From contig NZ_CP049783.1 in assembly GCF_015710975.1 (NCBI RefSeq), forward strand, positions 3,887,501 to 3,951,500: a DNA stretch of 64,000 nt, given 5' to 3'. Under the pieces are notes generated by a model. It was not told the DNA's origin. It did not search any database and saw only the letters and a list, made by a program, of their open reading frames with translations. Numbering within the stretch: the first letter of the stretch is position 1; every line of letters begins with the position of its first letter. This stretch comes from Paenibacillus polymyxa (GTDB lineage Bacteria > Bacillota > Bacilli > Paenibacillales > Paenibacillaceae). A program made the position numbers and the translations under genes. This document shows, piece by piece, positions 17,296 through 25,479 of this stretch.

Positions 17296-18321
17296 ATGAA
17301 AAGTCATATTAAACACAGCAAACTTTTATTGAACAAAGGTCGATTGTTTCGGTTTTTATTCGGCATTGTGCTAACGATGATCTTCGCACTGGCGGGATAC
17401 GTCCTGAATGAAGTACCAGGCTTTCATTATGTAGGTCCATTGGCCTGTGCGATGTTTCTCGCTATACTATACCGACAGTTGTGGGGATATCCTGAAGCTG
17501 TACGCTCAGGAATTGAATTTTCAGCTAAGAAAATACTGCGCGGAGCTATTGTGTTGTATGGACTGAAGCTGAATATGGATGTTGTTATTCATCAGGGGCT
17601 GGGGTTGCTTTTACGTGATGTAGGCACTGTGGTGTTCGCCATTTTTTTTACGGTTTGGCTGGCCAAACGATGTAAGGCAGATGCTTCGCTTTCTCTACTT
17701 CTAGGGATTGGAACAGGAGTTTGCGGTGCAGCAGCAATAGCAGCTGTATCTCCCTTGTTAAAGTCCGACGATGAGGATACAGCCATAGGAGTTGGACTCA
17801 TTGCCTTGGTCGGAACGGTATTTGCTATTTTGTTTACAGTACTTCGACCTTGGCTTCCTCTGACGGATATGCAATATGGAATCTGGTCGGGCATCAGCTT
17901 ACATGAAATTGCACATGTGGCCTTAGCAGCAGCGCCTGCCGGACAGGATGCTCTTGCCATGGGTTTATTAGCCAAACTGGGGCGTGTCTTCTTACTCATA
18001 CCGCTTAGCTTTATTTTAATGTATTGGATGAAACGAACCGGAAAGATTCGTACAGGTACTAAAGTGGAGTTCCCTTGGTTCCTCATTGGCTTTATTGCGG
18101 CAAGTATTTTGGGAAGTTATGTTTTTGGAAAATATATTTTAGTTCCACCTAATCTAATGAACGAACTTTCTCAGCTTACTACCTTTATGTTAACGATGGC
18201 TATGGTAGGCATGGGGCTGAATGTGAGCTTTAAGACTTTAAGAGAGAAAGCAATGCTGCCCTTACTTGTACTGTCTGTTACTTCGATCATTCTTGTAGGG
18301 CTAACGTTTGTAACTGTATAA
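17296..18321 (+). CDS. YeiH/UPF0324 family membrane protein (putative sulfate exporter)
   Basis: 341 aa with about ten membrane helices, including ALAGYVLNEVPGF and the conserved GTGVCGAAAIAAVSP, plus SLHEIAHVALAA. These are hallmarks of the YeiH family, often annotated as sulfate exporters, though transport is poorly tested. The ATG at 17296 follows TTGGAGGG; an upstream ATG at 17245 lacks a binding site. The LysR partner on the other strand is the common arrangement. Confidence 0.88.
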   Translation: MKSHIKHSKLLLNKGRLFRFLFGIVLTMIFALAGYVLNEVPGFHYVGPLACAMFLAILYRQLWGYPEAVRSGIEFSAKKILRGAIVLYGLKLNMDVVIHQGLGLLLRDVGTVVFAIFFTVWLAKRCKADASLSLLLGIGTGVCGAAAIAAVSPLLKSDDEDTAIGVGLIALVGTVFAILFTVLRPWLPLTDMQYGIWSGISLHEIAHVALAAAPAGQDALAMGLLAKLGRVFLLIPLSFILMYWMKRTGKIRTGTKVEFPWFLIGFIAASILGSYVFGKYILVPPNLMNELSQLTTFMLTMAMVGMGLNVSFKTLREKAMLPLLVLSVTSIILVGLTFVTV

Positions 18322-18374
18322 ATTGGAAGTATGTGCTTGTGATGAGATTGTAGCAAATGAGATTAATAAACTGG

Positions 18375-18411
18375 AAAGAGCTCTGCTTGCGTATAGCTGG
18401 CGGAGCTTTTT
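18375..18411 (+). terminator. Intrinsic terminator after the YeiH gene
   Basis: A twelve-pair stem (AAAGAGCTCTGC with GCGGAGCTTTTT, two G-U pairs), then TT and AT-rich sequence. Confidence 0.75.
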
Positions 18412-18556
18412 AGTGCTTTCGTATTACAAGGCTGAAATATATAATGAATGAATCGTAACTTTTTACATAGGAGTCGCGTCTATCAAAATGGAGGCTTCAG
18501 AGGTGCATAAAATGTAAAATTTTCATAGTGAAAAATTAGAGATTGGTAGGGTACAT

Positions 18557-20101
18557 ATGAAGAAAATTAGTTTATTTGCTTTTTTGTTTCTGTTTCTATT
18601 AGCATTTCCAGGAGAAAGTCACGCTGCGTCTTCAAATTCACATATTCAGCTGGACGGTAAAGATATAAGTGTCAGCAAGGGTGCGCAGATTCAGGAAGTA
18701 AAGGGCAATGTGCTGGTTCCACTCCGTCTTATTGTAGAGGAATTGGGTTATCGTGTGAATTGGGAATCCAAGACAGGTACCATAACTATACATAAACAAA
18801 ATCTCAACCTGAGCCTTCAGGTCAACAATCCCATTGCCTCAGTTAATGATCAACCGATGGGGCTGGCTGTAGCTCCTTTGCTGGACGGGGGGACGACTTA
18901 TGTTCCACTTCGTTTTGTATCTGAACAGACAGGAGTTGAAGTGGTCTGGAACAACGAACTTAAAACCGTATTTTTGACGACTCCGTCTGCTTCAAGCGGA
19001 AACAGCGTGACCACCCGTGATCACTCTGCTACTCAAGCTGCAAGTGATGCTACAGAGAGTGAGCGTACAGCTATACACCAAATTAACTTCAACAATCACG
19101 AATTGATGATAACGGTGGATGGAAAGGTAAGCCCCAAAGTAACCACATTGACTCAACCAGATCGTATTGTTATAGATATACCTGATTCGAAGTTTGGCGA
19201 GGAATTTCCAGCTTCGCAATCGATTAACAATGGTGGACAAGGAAGCTTTCTAGTCACAGAAGATCTAGATGCTTCCAAGGTAAGATACTCCATGTTTAGC
19301 ACAAACCCAGCCTCGGCACGTATTGTGGTTGATCTTGATCACAGCACACCCTTTCATCTTATTAATGCAGATGATGGTAAAGTTGTCATAGCGTTGGATC
19401 AGGCTTCGGAGGAGTCAGCATCTACCGATACTGTTATATCTACTATACCTGTTGAGCCTACGATTTCTTCTGACGGACACGCGCAGGGGATTGACGTCTC
19501 GCACCATAATGGCAATATTGATTGGCAGCAGGTGGCGGCAGCAGGCAAGACATTTGCTTTTATTAAAGCTACAGAGGGCACCAAGTATCAAGATAATCAA
19601 TTTTTTGCAAATGTTCAGGGGGCCAGAGATGCTAACATCCTGGTTGGCGCTTATCACTTTTTAAACGCAACTACCGTAGATGGAGCTCGCCAGGAAGCAG
19701 CTAATTTCGCCAGGGCTCTAGATTCAGCAGGAGGAAGGCTGGATCTGCCCCCTGTGATGGATTATGAAAATAATCCTAAAGGTCTTACTTCCGCACAGAT
19801 CAGTGAAGTGGCTCATGCATTTTTGGATGAAATGGAGAAGCTTACCGGACGTGAGCCGATCGTATACACGGGAAATGTCTTTGCTTCCAAGTTTGATCCT
19901 ACGTTTTCTATGTATAAATTGTGGGTAGCGCGATACAGCACTACGCAAAAGCCGACCGCAGTTCCAGCTTGGAATAGCTGGTGGGCTTGGCAATACAGTA
20001 GCACAGGCAGTGTTCCAGGTATTAGCGGCCAAGTCGATCTAGATGAGTACAATGGAACGATAGATGAACTTCGTGCTTCATTGGCAGGCTCGCTTGATTA
20101 G
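18557..20101 (+). CDS. Secreted GH25 lysozyme with stalk and AMIN domains
   Basis: 514 aa. Signal peptide to about residue 24 (SHAAS). Residues about 28-140 are a copper amine oxidase N-terminal-like domain, common in Paenibacillus exported proteins (NVLVPLRLIVEELGYRVNW; TYVPLRFVSEQTGVEV). Residues about 175-285 are an AMIN-type domain, thought to bind the cell wall. Residues about 312-505 are GH25 muramidase with the first Asp in GIDVSHHNG and the DxE pair in VMDYENN. It should cut the glycan strands of peptidoglycan outside the membrane. It is monocistronic, with a terminator right behind. The three-domain order is unusual for GH25. Confidence 0.9.
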   Translation: MKKISLFAFLFLFLLAFPGESHAASSNSHIQLDGKDISVSKGAQIQEVKGNVLVPLRLIVEELGYRVNWESKTGTITIHKQNLNLSLQVNNPIASVNDQPMGLAVAPLLDGGTTYVPLRFVSEQTGVEVVWNNELKTVFLTTPSASSGNSVTTRDHSATQAASDATESERTAIHQINFNNHELMITVDGKVSPKVTTLTQPDRIVIDIPDSKFGEEFPASQSINNGGQGSFLVTEDLDASKVRYSMFSTNPASARIVVDLDHSTPFHLINADDGKVVIALDQASEESASTDTVISTIPVEPTISSDGHAQGIDVSHHNGNIDWQQVAAAGKTFAFIKATEGTKYQDNQFFANVQGARDANILVGAYHFLNATTVDGARQEAANFARALDSAGGRLDLPPVMDYENNPKGLTSAQISEVAHAFLDEMEKLTGREPIVYTGNVFASKFDPTFSMYKLWVARYSTTQKPTAVPAWNSWWAWQYSSTGSVPGISGQVDLDEYNGTIDELRASLAGSLD

Positions 20102-20119
20102 AAGGTTCATGTCATGGTT

Positions 20120-20157
20120 AATCCTCGCGAATCCGGATAGGATCTGCGAGGATTTTT
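20120..20157 (+). terminator. Intrinsic terminator after the GH25 gene
   Basis: An AATCCTCGC/GCGAGGATT stem followed by TTT. Confidence 0.85.
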
Positions 20158-20171
20158 AATGTCTGATTTGT

Positions 20172-20438
20172 TTAGTTGGGCATGATCCAAACGATTTCGC
20201 TGATTCGAACAAAGAATTTTTTTCCGTATACATCCAAGATGACATGGTCAGGCTTACTATCTACTACACATCCATCAATTCTGCCACGTGTTGTTTCAAG
20301 TACAACGTACTTGCCGATCATTGATTTTAATGTCTCTACGACATATGGATCTACGGGGTGTACCACGACATGGTGGGAGGTAGGAGGGTGAGGAAAAGGT
20401 TGGTTAACATTATAATTAAACATTTGATTTGAATTCAA
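20172..20438 (-). CDS. DUF2642/YuzF-like small protein (LSm-like fold)
   Basis: 88 aa from a TTG start, which has GAAGGAG 8 bases upstream. A GTG at 20447 would overlap that site and is less likely. Residues from about 35 (YVVETLKSMIGKYVVLETTRG) with HVILDVYGKKFFVRISEIVW form a small beta barrel of LSm-like type, as in YuzF/DUF2642 proteins of spore formers. The N-terminus is Pro/His-rich. These proteins are associated with spores or coat in Bacillus by annotation; the role is unknown. It is divergent from the YjcZ gene at 20608. Confidence 0.75.
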   Translation of the reverse strand: MNSNQMFNYNVNQPFPHPPTSHHVVVHPVDPYVVETLKSMIGKYVVLETTRGRIDGCVVDSKPDHVILDVYGKKFFVRISEIVWIMPN

Positions 20439-20607
20439 TTGCTTCACTCCTTCAGGATTAGTTGTGATATCCTATGCTCCTGCCTAGGAAAGGTGTAGGC
20501 TAATGCCCATCCGTGAAAATATTCATAACATTGCCAAAAAGCCCGGTCCATAGGAAAGCTCCATACATAAGCTATGTTGTACCTTGAATTAAAGGAGGCA
20601 ATGATCC

Positions 20608-20736
20608 ATGAGTGAATGTGAAAGAGGTTGCGGTGGCGGTTCGGTAGGGGGCTACCCAGGCGTTTGGACATCGACAGGAGCTATTCTGGTATTGTTCATT
20701 CTGCTCGTTATCATTACAAAGTCTTTTTGGATCTAA
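20608..20736 (+). CDS. YjcZ-family sporulation protein (42 aa)
   Basis: A 42-codon frame with a perfect AAAGGAGG site 9 bases before the ATG. The Gly/Cys-rich N-terminus (SECERGCGGGSVGGY) is followed by one hydrophobic helix (GAILVLFILLVIITKSFWI), the typical YjcZ/SscA layout. Such tiny proteins are made in spores and help coat assembly (known for SscA in B. subtilis). A strong terminator follows 14 bases after the stop. Confidence 0.85.
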   Translation: MSECERGCGGGSVGGYPGVWTSTGAILVLFILLVIITKSFWI

Positions 20737-20750
20737 ATTCAATTGAGTAG

Positions 20751-20789
20751 CTTAACCCCCCATTGGTATATTACCGGTGGGGGGTTAAG
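20751..20789 (+). terminator. Strong, probably bidirectional terminator
   Basis: A long stem CTTAACCCCCCA/TGGGGGGTTAAG, extended by TGGTA/TACCG, between the YjcZ gene and the minus-strand gene ending at 20923. Confidence 0.8.
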
Positions 20790-20922
20790 TGTTTTAGAGA
20801 ATGGATTGTATGATAAAACACCCCAAATAACAGCGCACAAGCCCAACACAACTGTGCGGGGCTGGGTAGCTGTCAAATGAGGTGTTTGGCATCAATAAGC
20901 CGAAACGGGAGATGGATGAGGA

Positions 20923-21150
20923 TTAAATTAAAGCAATCGCTAATAGGGTAAATAGGCTCAAAGTTAAGATTTGATCACCATACCCGTAAGGATAAAAGGC
21001 AGACGTTTGTACACGTCCGTTCCGCTCGGTTTTTAAGTACACATTTTTACGATCCACATCCGTAATGGTTCCTTCGTACTGTTTTCCATCAATGGTGAGA
21101 ATACGCACCCTTTTATTCATACAGTTCAAACAGTTGTAGTAAGCGTCCAT
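20923..21150 (-). CDS. Small LSm-like protein of unknown function
   Basis: 75 aa from an ATG at 21150 preceded by GAGGGGGTG; the frame is open further upstream to 21180 but without a better site. The sequence NKRVRILTIDGKQYEGTITD then VDRKNVYLKTE has the strand pattern of an LSm/Sm-like barrel, followed by a hydrophobic C-terminus (ILTLSLFTLLAIALI). It resembles the DUF2642-type gene 0.5 kb away in general plan, but the sequences are not close. Possibly a spore protein (context only). Confidence 0.65.
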   Translation of the reverse strand: MDAYYNCLNCMNKRVRILTIDGKQYEGTITDVDRKNVYLKTERNGRVQTSAFYPYGYGDQILTLSLFTLLAIALI

Positions 21151-21259
21151 TCCATCACCCCCTCTTATACACATTGGCATTTTATGAGAGAGAAAGCCTT
21201 ATGGTAACGGCGAACATACAGGGAAGGGGGATTCCGTCGTACTTAAGATCTGACTAAGG

Positions 21260-21931
21260 TTAATCTTGCTCTTGATAGGGATTAAAGGAAAAGCCAGGGT
21301 ATTCATGAGTATAGGTATAACCTCTTTGGGGGGCGATCTGACGATGTGATGAAGTATCGTTTAGCCTTACATAAATCCCTGGTTTTCGAGGTGGCTGCTG
21401 CTTGCAGTCATTGGGAGGACCGATGATGACAGGTTTTTTAATAGGGGCGAGCGCTTCCTGAACCTTTTTCTCATCCAGGCAGTAAGTATGAGCCATAATG
21501 TTACTCGGCGTTAGCCGCAAAACATCGGAGCCTAAAATGAATTCAGGGACTGGAGCGTTAAAAATCGCCAACAAGTGAGTGTTGTCCACCGTGGCGACTA
21601 GATAATGCCACCATCCCTGAGGGACGTTAGCCACCTGTCCAGGTGTAATCGGAAAATGTCGTAACTCGCGGGTAAAGGGATTAAGCAGTGACACGGTCAC
21701 TGCTCCAGAAATACAGTATATTAGTTCTGTGGCATTTTGATGGTAGTGAGGCTCTACAACATTAGCAGTGCTGAGACGGATATCCAGTAGCGATACATTT
21801 GCTAATGTATTCAGCTGCTGGATCGACAGCTCGTTGATTGAGTTCTGAGCATCTTTCTGAAACAAAATATTGTCGCTTAAAACATAGGTGAACTGTACAG
21901 TGGGAGAGGTGTAATCCATATATGAATTCAC
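21260..21931 (-). CDS. Cupin domain protein (oxalate decarboxylase/germin-like)
   Basis: 223 aa. A single cupin barrel, with metal-binding motif 1 as EPHYHQNATELIYCISG (two His and one Glu), and motif 2 as PQGWWHYLVATVDNTHLLA. A Cupin_1/germin-like fold with one barrel rather than the two of true oxalate decarboxylase. The Pro-rich C-terminal tail (about 165-223) is not part of the barrel. The start is a GTG with AGGAAAGG upstream; an ATG four codons later is possible. It probably binds a metal; the activity is not predictable. Confidence 0.75.
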   Translation of the reverse strand: MNSYMDYTSPTVQFTYVLSDNILFQKDAQNSINELSIQQLNTLANVSLLDIRLSTANVVEPHYHQNATELIYCISGAVTVSLLNPFTRELRHFPITPGQVANVPQGWWHYLVATVDNTHLLAIFNAPVPEFILGSDVLRLTPSNIMAHTYCLDEKKVQEALAPIKKPVIIGPPNDCKQQPPRKPGIYVRLNDTSSHRQIAPQRGYTYTHEYPGFSFNPYQEQD

Positions 21932-22387
21932 GTGTCCTTTCCTGCCTTTCTGTTACTCGAAATGAATGATCGTACGCTACCCTATGCATTCGCCTATATT
22001 TATGTGCACAAAATGTGGTTTGAAAAAGCAAATGTCAGATTCAGGTCCTGGGTAGATTGAATCGAAAAATAGCGAAAAAAGTCACGTATTCAAGTGTAGT
22101 CGAAATGTGGTCTATTGCCCTCTCATACACGTCAGCCCCTTAGGAATGGTGTTTTATTAGCTTAGTTATTCTTAGGACCAGAGCCGGATGATACGTAAAT
22201 GCGGCTTGTGGTATACTGCAACGGACGTGTGAATGCATCAATATCCGATTCCATATATAGCCACGCGTCATTTCCGCAGCTAGTCATAAGTTATGGCAAA
22301 AGAAGCATCATCGGATAAACGTCCCTGAGTTGTACAGGCCGGAATGGTTGCACCGGACAGAACATGAAAGAGGAGGTTGTCTGGAAT
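21932..22387. other. Gene-free divergent intergenic region
   Basis: 456 bases between the cupin and the SleB-type genes. No coding frame has a ribosome binding site. A TATACT hexamer near 22213 could be part of a promoter for the SleB gene, but I see no good -35 partner. Confidence 0.4.
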
Positions 22388-23041
22388 ATGAAAAAATTAT
22401 CTATTTTAATCCTGTCCTGCGCATGCATGTTAGCTACTGTATTATCAGTCGCACCAGGACAAGCACAGGCACAATCGTCAGCTTTAAAGAAAGGGATTCA
22501 AAGCGAACGGGTGCTGGAGCTTCAACAGCAGCTTCATTCACTCGGTTACTTCAAAGCTGGTTTTACGGGATACTATGGCTCTTTGACCAGCAAAGCGGTG
22601 GCTCGTTTTCAGCGGGATAACGGTCTGACGCCTGATGGTATAGCGGGAGCGGCAACACAGGCCAAGCTGGATTCGTTCGGAAAGGTCCGCGTAACCGCGT
22701 TGGATCAACTGGCACGGATCATTTATTCCGAGGCGCGTGGGGAATCGTTTGAAGGACAAGTAGCTGTTGGCGCTGTCGTATTAAACCGTGTGCAGTCCGG
22801 CGAGTTTCCAAGCTCGATTCCCGACGTTATTTTACAGCCGGGTCAATTCACCGCTGTACAGGATGGTCAATACCGCCTGAAGCCCAACAAGACTGCGTAC
22901 CGAGCAGCCAGACAGGCACTTAATGGGGCTGATCCGACCAATGGGTCCTTGTTTTATTACAACCCAGCGATTGCCACAGCCAAATGGAGTAAAAGCCGTC
23001 CGGCTGTCATCTCACTTGGTCGTCATACATTTACGAATTAA
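22388..23041 (+). CDS. SleB-like cell-wall hydrolase with peptidoglycan-binding domain
   Basis: 217 aa. Signal peptide (MKKLSILILSCACMLATVL, then AQAQ). Residues about 35-95 are a PG_binding_1 repeat (GIQSERVLELQQQLHSLGYF; DGIAGAATQAKL). Residues about 105-217 are the SleB/Hydrolase_2 catalytic domain (ARIIYSEARGESFEGQVAV with its catalytic Glu; VVLNRVQSG; FTAVQDGQY). Such enzymes are lytic transglycosylases of the spore cortex. The ATG at 22388 is preferred: AGAGGAGG precedes it, and the upstream ATG at 22364 lies before that site. Spore germination or wall remodelling is the likely role. Confidence 0.9.
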   Translation: MKKLSILILSCACMLATVLSVAPGQAQAQSSALKKGIQSERVLELQQQLHSLGYFKAGFTGYYGSLTSKAVARFQRDNGLTPDGIAGAATQAKLDSFGKVRVTALDQLARIIYSEARGESFEGQVAVGAVVLNRVQSGEFPSSIPDVILQPGQFTAVQDGQYRLKPNKTAYRAARQALNGADPTNGSLFYYNPAIATAKWSKSRPAVISLGRHTFTN

Positions 23042-23068
23042 TTCCATATGAGCATTTGTAATTTTTTC

Positions 23069-23108
23069 AGCCGTCAGTAGCTTCTTCTAGAAGTGGTGAC
23101 GGCTTTTT
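23069..23108 (+). terminator. Intrinsic terminator after the SleB-like gene
   Basis: AGCCGTCA/TGACGGCT outer stem with an inner CTTCT/AGAAG stem and a T-run. Confidence 0.85.
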
Positions 23109-23227
23109 GTGTATTCACAAATTTGTAATATATTAGGGGGGATGTATCTCGTTTTATATTAAAAATTCTACCTATTATTCCGATACTCTTAATAGACAAA
23201 AAATGAAATCAAAGGAGTCTTTCTAAA

Positions 23228-23578
23228 ATGAGTCAACATCCTTATACCATCGAAGTGGATCAAGTCATTAAAACGGTACATATGGCAGTGAATGGAGTTT
23301 TTAGCCAAGAGGAGTATGACAGCTTTGTAAAGGATTATATCGCCAAAACTTCATCTATTCAGGCATCGAACTTTACACTCAGGGTAGATTGCACCCAAAT
23401 GGCACTTTTGGGACCAGGTGAAGTAGAGAAACTGAAGGGTTCTTTTGCACGTTATAAAGAAACTGGATTTGCCAAAATAATTTTTGTTATCAGCCTCCAG
23501 CAAACGATTATTAAAATGCAGCTTGGTCGCGTAGCACGTGAAGCAGGATTAAACAACGTAGATATTGTAGTACAATAA
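23228..23578 (+). CDS. Small protein, possibly STAS/SpoIIAA-like fold
   Basis: 116 aa. The alternating pattern TIEVDQVIKTVHMAVNGVF, then FTLRVDCTQMALLGPGEVEKL and AKIIFVISLQQTIIKMQL resembles the strand-helix order of STAS or SpoIIAA-like proteins; no family signature is certain. AAAGGAG precedes the ATG by 8 bases. The next gene (a KAS III homologue) starts 31 bp downstream, so the two probably form an operon and may act together. Confidence 0.65.
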   Translation: MSQHPYTIEVDQVIKTVHMAVNGVFSQEEYDSFVKDYIAKTSSIQASNFTLRVDCTQMALLGPGEVEKLKGSFARYKETGFAKIIFVISLQQTIIKMQLGRVAREAGLNNVDIVVQ

Positions 23579-23609
23579 TGCGCTGACGTATGAGTAAGGG
23601 GGAAACCTG

Positions 23610-24596
23610 ATGAGCCATATCAGAATAAAAGCACTGGGAGTGTATCATCCGTCCCACTCGTTGAATAACGAATATTATATTCGCCATTTTGACGAGCGGG
23701 GAAAAGATATTCGACGCTTCATGGAGCATATGGGAAGAAAACACCGCTATATCATTGATGACCCCAACGAAAACGGTCTAACTATGGGGATAGCAGCTGC
23801 GCAAAAAGCATTGGAGCAAGCTGGTATGACAGGTCGTGATGTGGATATGATCGTGTTCTCCACTCAAGTTCCTGAGTCGCTGTTTCCGATGAATGCCTTG
23901 TTTGTTCACCAGGCGATTGGGGCCAGACATGATGTGGTAGTGATGGATTCCAATGCGAATTGTGCAGGGATGACAGTAGCTGTCGATCAAGCCAGTCGGT
24001 CGATGTTATCTAATCCCGATGTGCGGACAGCGCTTATTATCGGCTCAGATTATAATTCGCTCATTTCCGATCCTGCGGATGAGATTACTTATGCGAACTA
24101 TGGGGATGCTGCGTGCGCAGTTATTTTGGAGCGTACTGAAGAGGAAACTGGATTCATAGATTCCCTGTATTTTACGGACCCCGTCAATATAGATAAAATT
24201 TTGTACCCGGCTCAGGGGTTAGCGGCGACACTCCAAAGGAACGCGCCCGGAAAATATATTCAGTGGCTTCCGTTCGACGCCAATATGGCCCTGCCTCCAA
24301 CATTCGAGCTGCTTGAACGCATTATAAAAAAGAATGGGCTGACGCCTCAGGATGTGCGGGCTTATTGTCTGTCGCAGTTTTCATTGGCCAATGTGTTGAA
24401 GATCCAGGATCATTTGGAGCTAGAGGATGATCAGATGATTTATGTGGGTGATCGTTATGGTTATACAGGTACCAGCAGCCCGTTCATTGCTCTATATGAA
24501 GGTATTGGATCAGGTCGTATCCGGCGTGGCGATCATGTGCTATTCTGGACGATCGGAGCTGGATATCAACTGGTTGCTATGTTGTTCAAATATTAG
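23610..24596 (+). CDS. KAS III (FabH)-family protein with altered catalytic triad
   Basis: 328 aa, full length for a FabH-like thiolase fold. The active-site Cys is present (DSNANCAGM, about residue 118). However, the usual HQAN motif is replaced by SQFSLAN and the usual catalytic Asn region (GNTSAAS) reads GYTGTSS. So the His and Asn of the Cys-His-Asn triad appear lost, making normal decarboxylative condensation unlikely; acyl transfer or a structural role is possible. Good operon context with the gene at 23228. The start is the ATG after AAGGGGGAAA. Confidence 0.85.
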   Translation: MSHIRIKALGVYHPSHSLNNEYYIRHFDERGKDIRRFMEHMGRKHRYIIDDPNENGLTMGIAAAQKALEQAGMTGRDVDMIVFSTQVPESLFPMNALFVHQAIGARHDVVVMDSNANCAGMTVAVDQASRSMLSNPDVRTALIIGSDYNSLISDPADEITYANYGDAACAVILERTEEETGFIDSLYFTDPVNIDKILYPAQGLAATLQRNAPGKYIQWLPFDANMALPPTFELLERIIKKNGLTPQDVRAYCLSQFSLANVLKIQDHLELEDDQMIYVGDRYGYTGTSSPFIALYEGIGSGRIRRGDHVLFWTIGAGYQLVAMLFKY

Positions 24597-24603
24597 GAAT
24601 ACG

Positions 24604-24630
24604 AAGACCTTGCAGCTGCAAGGTCTTTTT
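24604..24630 (+). terminator. Intrinsic terminator after the KAS III gene
   Basis: A perfect AAGACCTTGC/GCAAGGTCTT stem, then Ts. Confidence 0.9.
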
Positions 24631-24812
24631 GTATTTCCCACCATGATAATTGTAATGATTTGGTTGTGTTAGGGGTGATTATTTTGTAAAATTTAAACAT
24701 TGAATTCATAAGGGAGAGCTCATATTGCGGACATTGGATAACATGACAATGATGACGGAAAACATCGTACACAATTCATAATAGGAGCTGAAGGGTTATT
24801 AAAATCAAAAAT

Positions 24813-25346
24813 TTGTTTTACGGGGAACGAATAAAACTGGCCGCAGTCAGGGAAGAAGATGCTGAACTGATGTTCAAATGGGGTGAGGATGCGAAGTATT
24901 TGCGAAATGTAGATACGGATTTGGCACTCCCCTACACGTTGAAACAGATGGAATCGGAAGGATCTCCTAGCTCTAACGAGATCTATTTTCGGTTAAGAAC
25001 ATTGGCAGACGATGTCTTGATCGGATTTGTTGCTATTCATGGGATTGAGTGGAATAATCGCTGCGGGCAGCTGGCAGTAGGTATAGGTAATACAGACTAC
25101 CGTGGCAAGGGTTTTGGAGCGGAAGCTATACGTCTCATTCTTCGTTATGCATTTTATGAGCTGAATCTTAATCGGGTCGGCTTGGATGTGATTGAGTACA
25201 ATACACAAGCGATCCGTACCTATGAAAAGGCAGGGTTCCAGCTGGAGGGTAGAGTTCGTTCCGCTGTTCTCCGTGATGGCAACAGCTATGATCGTATTAT
25301 GATGGGCATCCTGTACTCTGAATGGATTTCGACTCTTCAAGAATAA
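24813..25346 (+). CDS. GNAT-family N-acetyltransferase (RimJ/RimL type)
   Basis: 177 aa. Typical Acetyltransf_3 layout: GERIKLAAVREEDAELMFKW, acetyl-CoA loop DYRGKGFGAEA, and NTQAIRTYEKAGFQLEGRVR near the end. The substrate is not predictable; relatives modify ribosomal protein N-termini, antibiotics or polyamines. The start is uncertain: TTG at 24813 fits the family length but has no close ribosome binding site, while GAAGGG at 24789-24795 would suit an ATT codon at 24798 better. It is preceded by about 215 bases with no clear gene. Confidence 0.85.
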   Translation: MFYGERIKLAAVREEDAELMFKWGEDAKYLRNVDTDLALPYTLKQMESEGSPSSNEIYFRLRTLADDVLIGFVAIHGIEWNNRCGQLAVGIGNTDYRGKGFGAEAIRLILRYAFYELNLNRVGLDVIEYNTQAIRTYEKAGFQLEGRVRSAVLRDGNSYDRIMMGILYSEWISTLQE

Positions 25347-25479
25347 TAGATACACAATTTGTTCATAAAATATTCCATAATAAGCCTTTTAATAATGTTA
25401 AAAGAGGTTTATAGTTAAGGGGTCACATGCCCAAATCATTATTAATTTGAGTATGAGTCAAAGCTGAGGAGGAATTTAC

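Noticed and set aside
20820..20895. Riboswitch-like fold between two small genes
   Set aside because: Some complementarity (CACCCC...GAGGTG) but no known aptamer pattern and no gene in the right orientation.
24798..24812. ATT start for the GNAT gene
   Set aside because: Well placed behind GAAGGG but ATT starts are very rare; kept only as a note.
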